64,000 nt of DNA from Ischnura elegans (GCF_921293095.1 NC_060247.1:110689111-110753110), one strand, 5' to 3'; counted from the first letter of the stretch, positions 34,401-47,039 are shown. Notes: generated from the sequence alone by a model not told the origin. Translations and numbers: made by a program.

Positions 34401-37400
34401 CATTTATTTTACGAATTTTTAAACCTATATTTTCAACTTTTCTTACTGCTTTTTCCTACAACTAACAAATAGTCCACAACTTCCCATTTCACGCATTCAT
34501 TTTTTTTTAGGGATTGACTTAGACCGTATAAGCAACTAGACCGGCCATGCTCCACCTCTAACCATGGCTCGCCGTGTGGCCAACATCTCCCCTCCGCTCC
34601 CTTCCACCTCCCTTTTTAAGGCGGCGTGACGTCACGCTTGGGAACCGTATCGTTGTAGTGCACTGGTATGGGGATTAACTGAATCACTACGGTATTATGA
34701 CCATTTTCTTCGCGATATTTCAATGTAAGTACTAATATTTAATGTGTCATATTCGAGAAGTATTCTTTCGACCATGGTTGGATTGGTGAACTTACAATTA
34801 ATGAACAGTGGCATTTTTCGGCATTGGCAGCGACGAAAACATATTGTGGCAGTAAAATGATCATAAAGCCCTTTCTACAATTCCGCAGATTTTTTCTTAT
34901 CGCGACATGTCTCGTTAGCGATCTAGCATCATTTGGAACATCGTTATAAAAGTATTAAATCTTACGCAAAAATTGGAAACGGGGGGAATTTAAGAGAGGA
35001 AAAGGGTCATGGTTAAAGACTTTGCCGGTCGTCCACGAAGTAACGCGGCAACACCTTCGCATATTGAGTTTTTTAACGGTCACTTATGCGAAGCAAATTG
35101 AACTGCGCGCTAGTGATATTAAAAAAGGGATGTCAGCAAATCAGCTATTCAGATGATTTAGGTAAGTAATTTAGTTCTTTCATAGATGCATAATTTTTTT
35201 ATTTAGCAGACAGCACTCGTGTTATTTATATTTTATTTTGTGTTGGTAGGAAAAGGTCCAGCGCCGGCCTTGCAAGTGACACCTACGACTTACGTACGCA
35301 ACGGAACATTCTGGGAATAAATTATACCTATTAATGCATTTATACTTTAGAAATAAATAGAGGAATTAAAATAATTTTCAAAATAAATTTGCTTTATAAC
35401 AATCAATTTTATTTAACTGATTAACTAACTTATTAAATATTTTAATTTAATGACGTATGTATGTACTTACAGAGTCTTCAATTAATTTTTTTAAACAATT
35501 TATGGTAAAATGTAATTTTTTAGATTTTTGTCATAATGCGTAAGAAAAGAGGATGCGAATTCAAATATCATCTAAGAAGTGAATCATATTTTATTAAAAA
35601 AATCCAGAAGCGATTACTCCGTCAAATGTCTGAAGTGTAACGGATAATTTTCTATTTTGCTTGGCAGTGGGAATGATATTTCGAAGCACTTGGAGACGCA
35701 AGAACATAAAAGATATTTAAATACTGCTGCACCTTCCTCCAAAATACAGAAATTTTTCGCAAAAACAATTTATGGATTCGAAGAAAATAAATAAGCATTA
35801 GCAGAAGAATGTATTTTCATACTATTTACCTAAGGCCTGTACATCACAAGTTATCAAAATGGTTTTGCAGCGCACATGATACATAACGCCATTCAAACAG
35901 CTGCTGATTTGTTGCCCGCATATGTGGAAAATATTGTTATTAAAATATATTTTTATTTCTACTGCGTGTTCAAATAGTGAAAGAATTTTGTGAAACTGCG
36001 GAAGTCGAATATCAGGAAATACTTGGTTACTGTAAAACGCGCTAGTTAGCTCTTTCGTCAGCAGAAGATAGACTTTTGAAATTATACCACACTATGAAAT
36101 CCTACTTCCTGTTACAGGTTTAATATCCTAGAATTTTAGAAGAGAGTTTTGACAAAGAATTCTCAAAGTTAGCTAGAGTTTATACACAATCAATCACCTC
36201 TTTTTCAAAATGCTATTGAAATTATTGAAGGTGATAAAATTTTGGTCATCGAAGCAGCGAATGAAGTTAAAATTTTGAAATTTCTGTATCAAAAGCGGTT
36301 AGAGAGTAATTTTCTTCCGTTGACCATCGGTAAGAGTGTAAGTGAGCTCGAAGACCATGGTGCAATAAATCGTTCAGATGTCATGAATCACGTTAAAAAT
36401 TTCTATAGTAACTGCATTGATTATTTAGAAGAGTGGACGCTATATTGAAAATATATTGAACATTTTCATTGGATTACATTAAAGCATGAACTTAATTGGA
36501 ATGATGTTCGAAAATCATTCGATCATTGTACACAAAATTTCCCATGTAATAGTAATTTCCCATGTAATGTAATTTCCGAAAATGATTTTTTTAAATGAGG
36601 TATAATTATTAAAAAATATATTGGTTAGAAAAAGAGTAAAATATTTGGCGTCAGCACGAATCTTGATGGAGTACAAACTGTTATAAATATTTCATCATTT
36701 TGAAAAAAAGCATATTCCATACAATAATTCCCTAAAATTAAGGACTTCGTTGCCCTTACCACAAGCTAATGCTGCGACTGAACACATTTTTTCCACTGTA
36801 AATGAAGTGTGTGTATCAGGAAAATCACTATCAAGTGTTGAGACTTTGAAAGCAATTCAATGTGTGAAATATAACTAAACAAATACATGTAAAAAATTTT
36901 ATGACCTTTTCCGAAAAAGAAATTATCAAAAAAAATCACTCAAATATAAGAAATATACCAAAGAAAAAAATGATGCTAAACTTAATTTTTAATGCATCAT
37001 ATTTTTAAATTGTAATTCTGTTGACATTAAAAAGATATTTAAATTCTATTTTTGCGTTATAATTTTTTCTTATAATAAATAAATATAAAAATAATAAATT
37101 AAAATAAAGCCCGATTTTTAAAGCCCTCTCGGTCTGTGGTGTCCCGCTCTACGACTGTTAAAATTTTGTCACCTTATGTAAATATCTCGTAACGATTAAT
37201 GTTCTCGTATTACGTGTTTACATACAAGGGCGTACCCAGCGTCATAACTAGGGTGGGCAAACTATGGTCTGGGGGGGTGCAAGCCATGGTTTAGGGGGGG
37301 CAAGCCATGATCTAGGGTGAGGGCAAGCCAAGTTGTGACATTTTAGCATGGAAAAGGTGAATGAAACCAACATTTTAAGAAAATTATAACAGCGCCTAAT

Positions 37401-40400
37401 TAGTTTACGAGGTTATTTCCTTTAAAAAATATTTTTATTTTAGTTACTTATCTTATACCAATACATATAATTTTTCATGGGTTTGAAGAAAATTTGTTGA
37501 ATACTTTCTTTTCAATTCAGTACTGATTTTGCTTAAAGACTTTTGCGATTTTTACTTCTAGGGGGGCAGCTTCCCCCCCCCCCCTGTCCCTCGCTGGGTA
37601 CACCCATGTTTACATATGACATTATTAATCAATGTATTTAATACGATCGCTTCTCGCTTTATCTTGATTTATGTAACTTTTTGCACACATTCAAGGCTAT
37701 AAGATGCCTTAGTTCATCGCAAAACTATATTTCTTATGCCTAAAATCATTTATCGTGCCCAGTATCTTCACTTTTCAGCGACTTTGCAGCGGATGAGCGT
37801 TTAAATATTTTAAGCACGTATACGGTATATCGTCTGCATTCCCAACCGTTACGTCACGCTCCCTCATCCCCCTCACTTCCCCTCCTTGCGATGTTGGCCC
37901 CAGCGTTCCGGCCCATCGGCGGGATGGTCTAAGGGGATGACACCATCGCCATATTATATTATCTTCTACTCGCTTTTTCTCTCAATTCTAAAAACATTAA
38001 ATAACGCTGGAATTATCTTCAATGTGATCAATTTATAAAAATCTTTTTTTAAGACTTTAAATCATTCTGTAGGTGTTGATAAAGTCCATAGGAGAATGCG
38101 TGGATAGGCAGTTCTTGGATGCAGAATTGAATGAAACGGAGAGGCATTACGACAGAACCAAATGCCTAAGGTGCATGCACATTTGCAGGTGAGTAAAGGT
38201 ATTAATTCAACGAGATAATCCAATCAAGAAATAAACCTTTATTCACAATTTTTCCAGAATTTCTTATATTCTTGTTTTATATTCAGGTATAAATTATGTG
38301 AATGCAGCAATAATGCCATTACTCATGTCCAAATATCCAATCCAATCCTATTAAGAAGTTAAGCTAAGATAAAAAAGTGAAATTTTTCCATAGTCTCATA
38401 TCCATTTGTTTTTATCCAGATAAAACTAATGTAGATAGCTGCAACAAAAGCCTGAAGAATTCCTTCATTTTTTTTCAAATATTTACTAATATTTAACCCG
38501 ATATATATTCTCCTTCGTATTATAGTGTGTATACCGTAAGTTGACGCACGGGCCCGCGAAGTACCTGAGCCGTGAGCAAAGGAGGGGAGGAAAGGACCGA
38601 CAAAAAAGCTGTATGGGACCGACACAGGTAGCTGTCGGGTCCGTTCGCCCGTCCCTTTCCTCCCCCCGACGAAGGCAACTAGCACCTCGAATTTAACTTT
38701 CTTTACTTTCTCATAATATCTCAATCTAAATAGCATATTTGTAAAGTACTAAAAATTTAAGAAGAATGATATAAATACGAAGTGATCCGATCATAAATAA
38801 CGAAGTAGTCGAAAGTTGTTTTTTAGCCGTTATACTGTGTTTTGTTTTAACTTTCAACCATTTCGTTATTTACGATCGGAGCACTTCGTGTTTTATATCA
38901 TTCTTCTAAGCTTTTTAGTACCTTACAAATATGCTATTTAGATTGATATATTATAAGAAAGTAACGGACCCGCCAGCTACATCTACATCTGCATAATACC
39001 CTGCGAGCCACCTCCAGGGTGTTTGGCAAGGGGTGATCAATCACCAGCATGCAGCATGCAATTGGACTCCCACATGCACACCACACGGTCCAAAAAACGT
39101 TACCTATACTAACAAATTATACTACCATATGCTGTAAGAAATAATAATAAAATTAAGAAACATGCATTAATTTTACATAGGTTAGTAGGCTACACTACAA
39201 GTCATGCAATCTATTTACGAGTTCTATCGCTGCCGTTATAATCTCTAATCGATCGTGGAAAAATAGACAATCTGAATCTGTCAGTTCTACAATCTATCTC
39301 TCTTATTTTATTTATATGATCTGATCTTCCGTAGTATGTTGGTGTCCGTAAGATATGGTTAACTTCGTTAGAGAAGACACTGCTCTTGAATTTATCTAAA
39401 AGGTTTAGTCTATTTTTCAATCTACGGTCCGACAGAGATTCCCATCCGAGTTTATCTAAGAGGTCAGTTACACTAGCAAGACTACCTGTGTCGGTCCCAT
39501 ACAGTTTTTTTGTCGGCCCTTTCCTCCCCTCCTTTGCTCGCGGCTCAAGTACTTCGCGGGCCAGTGCGCCAACTTACGGTTTACACACTAAAAGTTGACG
39601 CGCATTCGTGGATGGACTCAGGAAGAAACGCCGCGTGCTGGTCCGCTTCACTGCTTGAAGATTCTCTTGTGACCTCATAAAATTAATCGACGATAGTAAT
39701 TAAAACTACATGATAGACGAGATTCCGTTAATCGTCCCTACTTTTCCTCACTTCCTATACCATTTTTCCGAACTGTTGAAGGCTGGGTGGAAAATAACAA
39801 GTAGCCAATCAGAAGCCCCTTCCACCTCTCCGTTCCCCTTCCCTTTTCTCCTCCGCTCCCCTCCATCCGGTCGACCGGCGTTGCCAGCCTTGGGAAAAAC
39901 GGTACCTTCGGGGTCGGCGGAAGATTCTCGGACGAACGCTGAGAGATTCGATTTGGCAACACTGCTAGCTGGAGAGCGAGCTGCACTGCACGGAGTTAGG
40001 AGGGAGACTGCAGGCTCCTACACATTTTCTCCTGTCGCTCTTCTGTGATTGGCTAGAAGAGTGGGTGGGTTTTGAGCACGCTCAAGGTCAGCCGACGTCA
40101 GTTCAGAAAAAGGGTATAGACGCATCAAGACACGATGGACATTTCTTATTCCTTTCCTTTCAAGATTTTTTGGCCCCCGATTGAAATGTTTTTTTTTTGC
40201 ATAGATATAAAAACGTTTCAGGCTTGATTTTGTGGAAGTTCGCTATATCCATAATGAGGAACACAAATGGTAACGTCCACACGTTTTAATTCAACACTGA
40301 ACAACCGACCATGGTTTCATCACATTGTGTCATTTTCAAGGTGAAAGAAGCATATAACTCTCTCAGTATTTATACCCATGCCGAGGTGGGAGGTGGGGGC

Positions 40401-43400
40401 ATAATGGTACGTCAAAACCCTGACCTTCACTCACGCTCCACTTGTTGTATGGCCGTGTTCCAATTCATTGGGTGCACTATACGCTCTTGTCCTCTTACGC
40501 TCTAAACGGCTCTTTCGCTCTTTCCTACTCTGATTGCAAGTAGTGCCACCACTGTCAAGTGGCAGATTTCGAAACTGAAAAAAGTTGAGTAACAAATTTG
40601 GAGGGTGAGAAAACAGTGCAATGTTGTTGCTGTTGTTGTTGTTGTTAAGTGAGTGGTGCAATATTTTATTGCCCTATAAATATATGTACTTATATATATG
40701 CTTAAATGTACTTATAAATGGAATTGCAGAAGTTATAACGAATAAAATACGGCAAAGGCGACCGATTTATTGATTGTATACTACTAAATTCGTGCAGCAT
40801 AACGCTTTCGTGTAAGATTCAGACAATTTGAAGTGGTTTTTAAATCTGAAAACAATTTATTAAAGATGTCATTAAAATGAAAAATAATAATCACTGTATA
40901 TAGCTACCCGTCCTAATATTTGAAATGCAGTAAGTTGACAGATTTAGGGCGTCCAGCCAAAGCAGAAAAAATCATGCATAATTCCAGCTTCTCCAGGGAA
41001 ATTTTACAAATTCCCAGGTTAATCTTACGTGATTACTGCGATAGATACCAATTTTAAAACACCCGAAATCACTTAAATGATTTTAAATCATATTATATTC
41101 ATGTATTTACAAGGAAAAGAATTACGTTAGTTAGCATTGAGTTTATTCAAAGCAAGCATAACGAGCTGCTTCAACCTCATAAGTAGATGTCGACGTCACC
41201 TGGCATTCTATTCTTCGTGTTTTTGAATCTTACTTGAGTACATAGCTAGATATTTACATACATTCAGATAGAGTACATATATAGATATTTCGGTTCTGTT
41301 GTCTCGTCTGACATTCCACGTTTCGTGGCGGCTGAAAAAATTCTTCTTAGCTATTGCACTTAAAATTACAACAAACACATTTTAACCAGAAAATGGGTGT
41401 TGAACTGGAAAAATTATCTGTGAAATGAATTTTATATAAAAGTTTCTACAATTCCGGGTTGGATCAAAAATTCATGCATAATTCCCGACTTTCGCGGTCG
41501 CTGGACACCCTTATATTCACATCTATTCAAGATTTTATTCGGATTCGATATTCACTGGATCCATATAAACGATTTAAAGAACCGAATCATTGCTCCGAAT
41601 CAAATCCCATCCGAATCCACGAAACTTCCACCTCAACGGCCGTAGACGAAGGGTTGAAGAGCGAATTAGGGTGAATCCTTGCGCTCTCTCGTGCTCTTCG
41701 ACTATGCGCTCTTCAGAGCAGAACCTGGAGCGGATTGGAATCGCACTACGTGACGTCACTTCCGAAATGTGACGATTGAAAAGTGCTGGTAAGAGCGCAA
41801 GAGTGCATTTACGGTGGATTGGAACACGGCCTATGTATTTTGCTATCGGCCTTCATTAATTTGTTCACCCAAACTGTTTCCCCCTCCCACTCCCCTCACA
41901 CAAATTCCACATGCACCACATCCTACCTTGGCCTGGGTATAAATACCGAGAGAGTTTTATGCTTGAAAATGACACCATGTGTTGAAACCATGGTAGGTTG
42001 TTAAGTGTTGAATTAAAAAGTGTGGAAATTACCATTTGTGTTCGTCATTACGTTTTTGTACGGGTGGATATCGAAAAAAATTGGGATCTTACGCTAACAA
42101 TAAGATCTGAAATGACAATACAACAAAATAATTCTGTAGATGGAAGGAAACATTGGCTAACAATAAGATTAATAATCCATCTTCCCAACTCATCCATTCG
42201 CTCGTAAGCAAGAAGACGATAATATTGCCGCCAGATTCCTTGAGTCATATAAGCAAGAGGATTCCAGTAAAGATGGCCCAAGAACATGGCGGTTAAGCGT
42301 TATACCTGTTGCCGTTTCGCGCGCATTTTATTCGGCGTCATTAAGCAGCGGTAAGTATTTCGTTCGGTCGGCTTTCCCCATTAACCGTAGTTTGGAGTGG
42401 CCTTTTTAGTTGGCATTCGTCTCGCAGGCGTTAAATGTCTGGTTTGTATGATCTATTGTCTCAATTACGTATTACTTCCTTGTGTTTCATCACGAAAAGT
42501 GGATATCGATAACTACTAGCGCCGCGAGTGGCGTTTTGAAATCTGATTATGATGAGTGCGTAGTGACAATATTTTGTGGCGGCGGACTTGAGACTTCCCA
42601 CGGCACGAGAAATAAAAAATATATGAAAAAAGGTTTTTTTCAAAGACAGTATAAAAAGTAATAAATAAGGTAAGCTTTCCATCAATCGGAGATTAAATGT
42701 GGGCGCTTATTAATTTTAGATATTAATATTGTGTACTACTCCTTTCTCACCTATCAGAATATTCTACTTCTACTTCTTATAAACCTAATCAGCACTCACG
42801 ATTATATCTCCGAGTGACAAAAAGCTCATTTTTTTACATTTTAGTGCATTTTTACTGTTTTCATAAAATGCGTATTTTTATCTTTTTTTCAATTTGTTGT
42901 TATTACTTGCGAAGCGAGAACCTTTTAAGGAGAAGAAGAATTACTCCCAAGAGCGTATTACAACAAATAAACATACGCAGACCATGCACGAGGCAGAGAA
43001 GTAACCGAGAACCGACGACAAGCTCGGAACGAGTAAATGACGTCATCAACTTACTAGGGGAAGAGTTGGCCAGCGATTCTAGAAATATGCGACGGACAGA
43101 AAATAAGACAATTTCGTGTATCTATATATTCCAAACTCTATCACAAGCGACATAAATATAAAATGTGTGTCGATCTCATTGTATTAATATGGTGTCAGTA
43201 CTATGTGTCTACGCGAAAGGAGAAAACAAATATTTTTCATCACATTTTGCATTGAAATTGTCTTTTCACATCGTTATAAACAAATTTTAATTGCAGGAAG
43301 AAGTCTGAGATATTTCAATGCCTGCGCCAAGGGACTGAGCCCATGGCAAAAATCTCTAGAAAGGCGAGGACAATGGTGCCTTTCCTTTCACAGTTAATGG

Positions 43401-46169
43401 AAACATACATATCCGCACTGTGCGAAGATGTGATAGGACTACTTCCAGGTACATCTTATTAAATTTACCAATGACCTATTCCATCCATCCAAACTGCTAC
43501 CTGAAGAATATTTATTTTCTACGACCTGGTATGAAAAATGCCTACTTGCCACCAAATCTGGCAGTTTCACCGGGAAATACGTCGAATAATACTTGAAGGC
43601 GATACAATTTACTATAAAACAATGCAATAATTAGGTTTCTTGGACAACTTTGTCTTAAATTAGGGATGATAATATCCCTTTTTCTTTGCTAAAAATTGTA
43701 TATTTCCCGGACTTTAATCCTCAATGAGTAGGGGAGAGTGGGGCAAAACCGACCCGCTAAGCGTTTTCATGAGAAATTTGGCTTTCTGGTACAAATATTT
43801 ACACAAAAGTAGCGTAATTGCAATGTTTACTATTTAAAGAAATAAATTACTGATGCATTATTCATTACTGATACAGGTTAAATTTATATGAATTTTTTTT
43901 CCAATGCTGATAAAATGACGGTTTTGCATCGTGGGGCAAAACCGACACCCATATGTTTTACATTAAAAAAAGTTTATAATGCTATTTTTGGGAATTTATA
44001 TCACAAAACTCACTGTTTTTACAACGTACAGCAATATTTATCAATGAAAAATAAGAAATAAACAATGTGTTAGTTTAGATTTACATTTTAGGAACAAAAG
44101 TCACATATGAAATTGTCATTTCTTCTTCACAATTAGCGCACGCCTAATGAGCCAATCCTTTACATTTCAAACACTGAATCTACCCCTCCCTCCCTTTAGA
44201 TCTTGAATATAATTCATTGCAAAATACTCATGCCGCCTCGTCTTCTTCACATTCTTCCTCATCTTCGAAAGTATTGGTTTTCATTTTCTTCGACTTCACT
44301 TTGTATATTTGGGGGGCTGTGGCTCGGAAAGCAAGCTTTCTTTTAGGACCTTTTTTATTTTTATCATTCTTCGCCACTGTTCCTTTGTTTTTAGCTTTCA
44401 TTCTTTCTTTTTTAATATTCTCTTCCTCTTTTTTTTTCTCGTCTTCCTCCAGTTCTAATTTATAAGGTGACAATGCAAGTATGGCTGTCTTTCCAGGTTT
44501 TCTTCCTCCTTTCTTTTTAACTCTTTCCTTTTCTTGTGGAGGTGGCATGAATAGTTTGGGGAAATGTAATATTGCAGTTTAAAAACTCAATTTAATGCGG
44601 GCAAAGCCGCAACGGGTACAGCTAGTACTTAATAAATTGGGTTCTATTATTTTATTTGGTATAGTGAAGCACAGCAGTGATATGTTGAAATATCGTGGGG
44701 CAAAACCGACCCCGGTCGGTTCTGCCCCACTTTCTGTTGACGGTTTTTCCCCTAGGTACACATTAAAACAAATATGGCAATTTGAGGTTATCCAAAATCA
44801 TTAGCTAAGCTACTCGTACGTTAAAATATAAGTAAACACAGTAAGTAAACACATGTACTCACCTTCGGTAAAACAGATTGTGGTTACACTTCTCTAATCA
44901 AAATAAATATGACATTAAAGTTGTAAAATAAACTGGTTAAAACTTCAGAACTCTACATAACCCCAACATCGTCAATCATGCCAACGAAACCTAGCTCGAT
45001 CTACTCGAAATGGCGGCCTCTTCAACTAGATCATAGTTTTGCCGCTGGAAATCATCATCTACTAGGAAATATTAAAGGGGTCGGTTTGACCCGCCTGGTC
45101 GGTTTTGCCCCATTCTTCCCTACATTTACTGAACCAATCGATAACTTTTAAGGGTTTTTACGGAATATTTCGTAAAACAAATAATTTAACGTAACTCTTC
45201 CCAGGCATGGAGGAGATTTGAGTCCCTCCCGTGGAAGCTTATTGTGTTTGTCAAATTTGGTCGCTTTTAAATCGGATTTTAATATGTCCTCAGAGTGATC
45301 CGTTTATTCTTGTCTAGTCTTGCCGCGGATCTACTCTATAGGTGTTATTAGATTGTAAATATGGTATTTTTGTGATTTTTCACTTCTCAGCTAGCAATGC
45401 AGACGACAAGCAGTGTTTTCGAAGGAGTATGACCGCTTGCAACGATCATCTGATTTACCTTAACTATTTAGACTTGGCTCTGGTCTGTGAAGCTGCGAAT
45501 CCGAATGATGATCCATACACAAAGAAGTACATCTGCGAGTGAGTATCAACAATTTACCTCCAGGGTTGGAGGGTAGACGAGAGGGAAACTCGCAAATAAT
45601 ATTTCACTTGTGGATCGGTTGCTGTGACTACTTTTGACAGTTACAGTGGACTCTAGCCATTAGTTTTCTAAATTTTGTCGCTGGCTTGTTATCAGAAATG
45701 TTTAAAAAAATCAACATGCGAGTCAGTAATAACTATTTGCCTAAACTCCATGGATGAGAATAGATGAGCTAATTACATTTCACTTTCAAAAAAAGGTACT
45801 TGTGACTTTTTTCAATTATTACGTATTCAAACGAGCAGCTCGTTTTATTTTATACCAACTTGTCAGAAATTATGTACATTTATGAAACCACTTTGCACAG
45901 TTACCAATATTAATGATACCTCAGGATTTTTTATTTAAAAATTGTTTCTTGAATGTCAATTTTCGCTCAATTAAAAGCTCAAATCTTTCATTTGTGTTGT
46001 TATCTTAACTAACTAGATATTTCCATTGTTTTGTCCAAACAGAAAAAATCACGATCACCTGGAATGCACAGGGAGGAGTATCAAAAAATGCTCTCCAGAA
46101 CTAATGGGGCCCATGGAAGTTCTGAAAAACAAGACAATGAGTTATGAACCATGTATGAAATATTACTAA
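31477..46169 (+). CDS. Copy B: secreted cysteine-rich protein, 27 kDa hemolymph-glycoprotein-like (6 exons, 222 aa)
   Basis: Exons: 31477-31504, 34006-34103, 38073-38188, 43297-43448, 45391-45538, 46043-46169 (TAA). All junctions are GT-AG with the same phases as copy A. Exon 1 is only 28 nt (MSFMHPCLF plus one base), and exon 2 completes the signal peptide with GFFIAFATLAVA before IPPPLSF. The mature part has cysteines matching copies A and C (14 in all) and NRT, NET and NKT glycosylation sequons. It ends ...SYEPCMKYY, without the acidic tail of copy A. The sequence shows no lesion. DUF1397-like placement is by length and cysteine spacing only; function is unknown, likely an extracellular hemolymph protein. 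Confidence 0.85.
32196..32365 (-). mobile_element. tRNA-type SINE copy, degraded
   Basis: The minus strand reads a degenerate version of the SINE at 52500-52666, with the shared CCAGGGCATG word and the degraded promoter-box region. It is present at the matching place in unit C (about 48255-48400), so it predates the tandem duplication. Confidence 0.6.
32438..33484 (+). mobile_element. CR1-group LINE 3' fragment interrupted by a 650-bp insertion
   Basis: Sequence matching LINE ORF2 codons near FVKNRYGRTDSVTQML (32438-32506) resumes at 33159 (LGWEPLET...), followed by SRSDRSDKLREIFRRTDRYANSFFPGTIR, the 3' UTR and the hairpin tail. Unit C holds the same fragment uninterrupted (48470-48868). The insert 32507-33158 is therefore unit-B-specific; it has no ORF and is probably a MITE. 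Confidence 0.75.
33694..33792. repeat. Foldback with CGAAACGTTGGCC core, intron 1 of copy B
   Basis: Arms CCACCGGGTGAGTTGCTTGT and complement (about 33696-33722, 33752-33780) enclose a loop. The minus strand of the loop reads CATCGAAACGTTGGCC. A matching element occurs in copy C at 50014-50110. Confidence 0.7.
34515..37933 (+). mobile_element. hAT-like (ZBED/KIAA1586-type) DNA transposon, degenerate
   Basis: Unit C lacks this DNA at the same place in intron 2 (about 50808), giving an empty site. Ends share CTTAGACC and, further in, GGCCAACATC and GCGTGACGT as long imperfect inverted repeats. Plus-strand remnants in broken frames: a zinc-finger end GNDISKHLETQEHKRYLNTA near 35670, 36242-36448, and a C-terminal dimerisation-like ANAATEHIFSTVNEVCVSG near 36760. 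That order fits BED-finger hAT-type transposases. The flanking duplication is not clean (GGGAT on both sides), so superfamily confidence is moderate. Confidence 0.65.
37225..37608. mobile_element. 384-bp hAT-type MITE inside the larger transposon
   Basis: Ends CAAGGGCGTACCCAGCG and CGCTGGGTACACCCATG are inverted, flanked by a perfect 8-bp duplication TTTACATA (37217-37224 and 37609-37616). Inside are three imperfect repeats of a GGGGGCAAGCCATG word and a C12-C14 run. It is non-coding. Confidence 0.85.
38690..38965. repeat. Foldback MITE with arms of about 115 bp
   Basis: 38693-38815 pairs with 38851-38965 (for example GAATGATATAA...CGAAGTG and its complement) across a spacer of about 35 bp. 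Confidence 0.75.
38975..39475 (-). mobile_element. Second-family LINE, 3' fragment with tail
   Basis: Minus-strand reading: KLGWESLSDRRLKNRLNLLD, RSDHINKIREIDCRTDRFRL, SIFPRSIRDYNGS, stop, 3' UTR, then a tail ending GCAGATGTAGATGTAG at 38977. It is related to but distinct from the LINE at 17503. It identifies the block at 17340-17502 as an inverted LINE tail. Confidence 0.75.
40251..42047. mobile_element. Foldback/TIR element with a Harbinger-like element inside
   Basis: Outer arms of about 150 bp (40251-40405 and 41890-42047) share GAACACAAATGGTAA, TTTAATTCAACACT and CCATGGTTTCA in inverse orientation. The matching site in unit C (about 51707) lacks it. The centre is interrupted by the element at 40451-41831. 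Confidence 0.7.
40451..41831. mobile_element. Harbinger-like non-autonomous element, TIR GGCCGTGTTCCAAT
   Basis: Perfect 14-bp terminal inverted repeats are flanked by the 3-bp duplication TAT (40448-40450, 41832-41834), which points to PIF/Harbinger. The last 240 bp match 23608-23835 in inverse orientation. No transposase was seen. Confidence 0.7.
43731..45120 (-). mobile_element. pogo-type DNA transposon P2, word GGGGCAAAACCGACC
   Basis: Ends GGGGAGAGTGGGGCAAAACC and its inverse sit between TA pairs (43729-43730, 45121-45122); unit C lacks the element. Extra word copies lie at about 43932 and 44696, the latter as an inverted pair. The minus-strand frame 44228-44548 (GRKPGKTAILALSPYKLELE, then a lysine-rich stretch and an acidic EEECEEDEAA end) resembles the C-terminus of pogo/jerky-type DDE_1 transposases; the catalytic core is absent. 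A Helitron-like 3' end (ACGGGTACAGCTAG before T) ends at 44625. It lies in intron 4 of copy B. Confidence 0.8.
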
Positions 46170-46312
46170 ATACTCCACGAATTAAATGTCTTTTATTAAC
46201 AACTTTTGTACTTCTTTCCTTCACTTCCTTCTTGTATTACAAGTTTTTTTCAATTGCTGCCTTCTTCGGACGGATGTAAAACACTGGGTGGGCCCCACCC
46301 ATCTGGGCGACT

Positions 46313-46438
46313 CTACTATTCTCAATTGCTTAAGCTAACTAAGCCTAGCGCGCATCCTCCGAGTCCCTAGCGGCTCCAGGCCTGATTTGCCAATCATCTG
46401 TGCTAAGCTTAGTTAGCTTAAGCAATTGAGAATAGTAG
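46313..46438. repeat. Foldback at the junction of tandem units B and C
   Basis: Perfect 32-bp arms (46313-46344 and 46407-46438: CTACTATTCTCAATTGCTTA and onward) enclose 62 bp. It lies between the end of unit B and the start of unit C. A one-armed relative is at 55190-55270. Confidence 0.75.
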
Positions 46439-47039
46439 ATTCCGCTACCATCAATTACCATCCCTCACCGCTTTCCTGAAATGAAGACTACATAAGGTTG
46501 CAGTTTAGACTTTGCACCGCCTAAAGCTACTGGATTCGTCGAAACCATGGTAGTAAGTATTGATTGAGTTTTTCTTGGAGGAATCTCATTGTTATTTTTT
46601 TCTCATGTACGACATGTGGCACGATGAGATGGAAGTTCTTAATTCGTTGGAATCCAAAGGTTTTTTTTTTAACTTTCTACCAACCCTCTACACACAACCT
46701 TGCCCAAACGCTGTTCCCCTCCCTCATAGTATAGAAGAGCAATTGAAGAAGGATACAGGCCACCACCGAAGAAAAGAGGATCATCTGGACGAGGGCTCCA
46801 TCCGGACGACCAAAAAGCTAGCGAAGACAGTGAAGGCGTGCGTGGTACACTCACCCACCATGGATCCTTTCTCTCCTGCCCTCACCCTGCTTCTCTTCCG
46901 AGATCCTAAAAAACACATTGTGCGAAAAATCCACAGGGAAAAAATCATTCGCCTTGACCAGGATATACTTGAATATCTCCACTTTTTGACACCCAAACCC
47001 CATCCTCCGCCGTACCCCCTCCCCTTATTCACTAAGACG

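Larger units (their letters stand above)
38525..39588. mobile_element. TIR element with 107-bp inverted repeats, nested inserts
   Basis: Left repeat 38525-38631 and right repeat 39482-39588 match almost perfectly (GTGTGTA.ACCGTAAGTTG at the tips). TA stands on each side (38523-38524, 39589-39590). Unit C lacks the insertion. The interior is occupied by a foldback (38690-38965) and a minus-strand LINE fragment (38975-39475), so no original coding part remains. Confidence 0.8.
30455..46260 (+). repeat. Tandem duplication unit B
   Basis: Flank, promoter, all six exons and introns align in order with 46460-54590. The extra length of unit B comes mainly from insertions at 32507-33158, 34515-37933, 38525-39588, about 39757-40118, 40251-42047 and 43731-45120. 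Insertions shared by both units (SINE piece, LINE 3' fragment, foldback in intron 1) predate the duplication. Confidence 0.9.

Noticed and set aside
42297-42353. ATG-led segment ending at a GTAAGT donor in intron 3 of copy B
   Set aside because: The copy C counterpart lacks the ATG (TAGCGG), so it is not a conserved exon.
44217-44465. Plus-strand serine/phenylalanine-rich ORF
   Set aside because: Opposite strand of the lysine/glutamate-rich pogo transposase C-terminal remnant.
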